Origin: JBFMAE01 sp040756085
GTDB lineage: Bacteria > Desulfobacterota > BSN033 > UBA1163
Assembly: GCA_040756085.1 (NCBI GenBank)
Contig: JBFMAE010000115.1
Coordinates: forward strand, 1 to 5,655
DNA length: 5,655 nt
Direction of reading: 5' to 3'
Positions 5,027-5,655 of this stretch are shown here, piece after piece (the first letter of the stretch is position 1; each line of letters starts with the position of its first letter). Made by a program: the position numbers and the translations under genes. The notes beneath the pieces were generated by a model, which saw only the letters and a program-made list of their open reading frames with translations, was not told where the DNA came from and made no database searches.

Positions 5027-5655
5027 CTATTGACTTCTACTATATGGACATATCCTATTTAATCCCATCAGCTTGCATATCCCTGCTCCCGTGACCCCGT
5101 AGATCATGTAATCTTTTTTATAATTGCGGATGCAATTCATGATGTGATCGAAGGTTCCGTTGACAAAGGTCGTCCCTGTGATCAGGATGACATCGGATTG
5201 TTTGATTAATTCTTCCGTCATTTCGTTGCCATCCCACACCTTTACTCCATACTTTAAAGAATTTACATTTTGTTTATTGAGGTCGGTAATCCTAACATTT
5301 TCAATGCCAAAAGTTTCGGTAAGGTTTTCGGCAATGGCTGGATTCAAACCGATGAAACCGACCTTGACCTTTCCACAACGTTTCAGCAGTTGAGATACTA
5401 TTTCCTTCCCGCATTTCTCGGGATCTTCGTCCTTACAGTGAATCGTATTCTCAATGAGATGGAGATACTTGAGCGTCGCATTGAGTGTCGCCACATAGAT
5501 ACTTCGCTCTCTATTTGATGTGAGAGGAAGATTGAGTACTTCTTTTAAATTACCCACAAATTCTCCGGGAGAATCGGTAAAGGCATGAGCCTTAGCTCCC
5601 AGAACTTCTGCTTCCACAACCCTTTCCTTTCCCAGAATAATTGGAAAGTCCCTTC
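5027..5655 (-). CDS. DUF4213/DUF364 domain protein (N-terminus outside the window)
   Basis: The frame is open to the right edge, so the gene is 5'-truncated here. A GTG at 5617 is possible but is not the real start, because the codons before it (RDFPIILGKERV) match the usual family sequence upstream of VEAE. About 209 residues are visible. They contain AFTDSPGEFVGNLKEVLNLPL and YVATLNATLKYLHL (the DUF4213 enolase-N-like part), then HCKDEDPEKCGKEI with two cysteines, then the Rossmann-like part with KVGFIGLNPAIAENL and DVILITGTTFVNGTFDHI. The gene ends with GVTGAGICKLMGLNRICPYSR, also typical. Pfam describes DUF364 as a putative heavy-metal chelation domain, and structural-genomics structures exist, but the reaction is unknown. 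This copy is the canonical form; the copy at 86-820 is divergent. It ends at TAG 5029-5027, 23 nt before the small membrane protein. Confidence 0.87.
   Translation of the reverse strand, partial: RDFPIILGKERVVEAEVLGAKAHAFTDSPGEFVGNLKEVLNLPLTSNRERSIYVATLNATLKYLHLIENTIHCKDEDPEKCGKEIVSQLLKRCGKVKVGFIGLNPAIAENLTETFGIENVRITDLNKQNVNSLKYGVKVWDGNEMTEELIKQSDVILITGTTFVNGTFDHIMNCIRNYKKDYMIYGVTGAGICKLMGLNRICPYSRSQ

Overview
The window reads as part of one long operon-like cluster, entirely on the minus strand. Transcription therefore runs from the high coordinates to the low ones. Composition is moderately AT-rich (roughly 40-45% GC by eye). The gene content is a 2[4Fe-4S] ferredoxin, two DUF364/DUF4213 proteins, a COG1237 metallo-hydrolase, a COG4087 soluble P-type-ATPase-like protein, a lipoate-protein ligase and an ATC-hydrolase-like protein. 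This suggests a strict anaerobe, most plausibly a Desulfobacterota (deltaproteobacterial) or similar syntroph or sulfate-reducer lineage. The lineage is inferred from family content and is not proven. TGA is an ordinary stop here: it ends the methyltransferase gene and the ATC-hydrolase-like gene.

Layout in transcription order. First comes a DUF4213/DUF364 protein that runs off the right edge (5027-5655). Next is a small two-helix membrane protein (4689-5003) whose frame is interrupted by one in-frame TGA followed by a SECIS-like hairpin. A ferredoxin (4480-4658) follows, with an excellent Shine-Dalgarno but a 2-nt frameshift at its fourth cysteine. Then comes a metallo-beta-lactamase-fold hydrolase (3628-4467). 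A 144-nt gap follows, filled by a degenerate, roughly 128-bp inverted repeat (3491-3618). After it lie five tightly packed genes: a COG4087 HAD protein (3013-3483), a two-domain lipoate-protein ligase (1941-3002), a SAM methyltransferase (1288-1929), an ATC-hydrolase/DUF6125-like protein (817-1284) and a second, divergent DUF364 protein (86-820). The start of a further gene encoding a signal peptide or membrane anchor (1-82) runs off the left edge.

Within the two blocks, spacing is 3-30 nt or overlapping, and several ribosome-binding sites are embedded in the preceding stop codon, so translational coupling is likely. The only substantial non-coding stretch is the inverted-repeat gap. DUF364 proteins are thought to be metal or cofactor-related. 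Placing one at each end of a set of poorly characterised enzymes suggests an anaerobic metal or cofactor handling system, but the sequence does not show a pathway. The most noteworthy local signals are the TGA plus hairpin, the broken ferredoxin beside it and the palindromic element.
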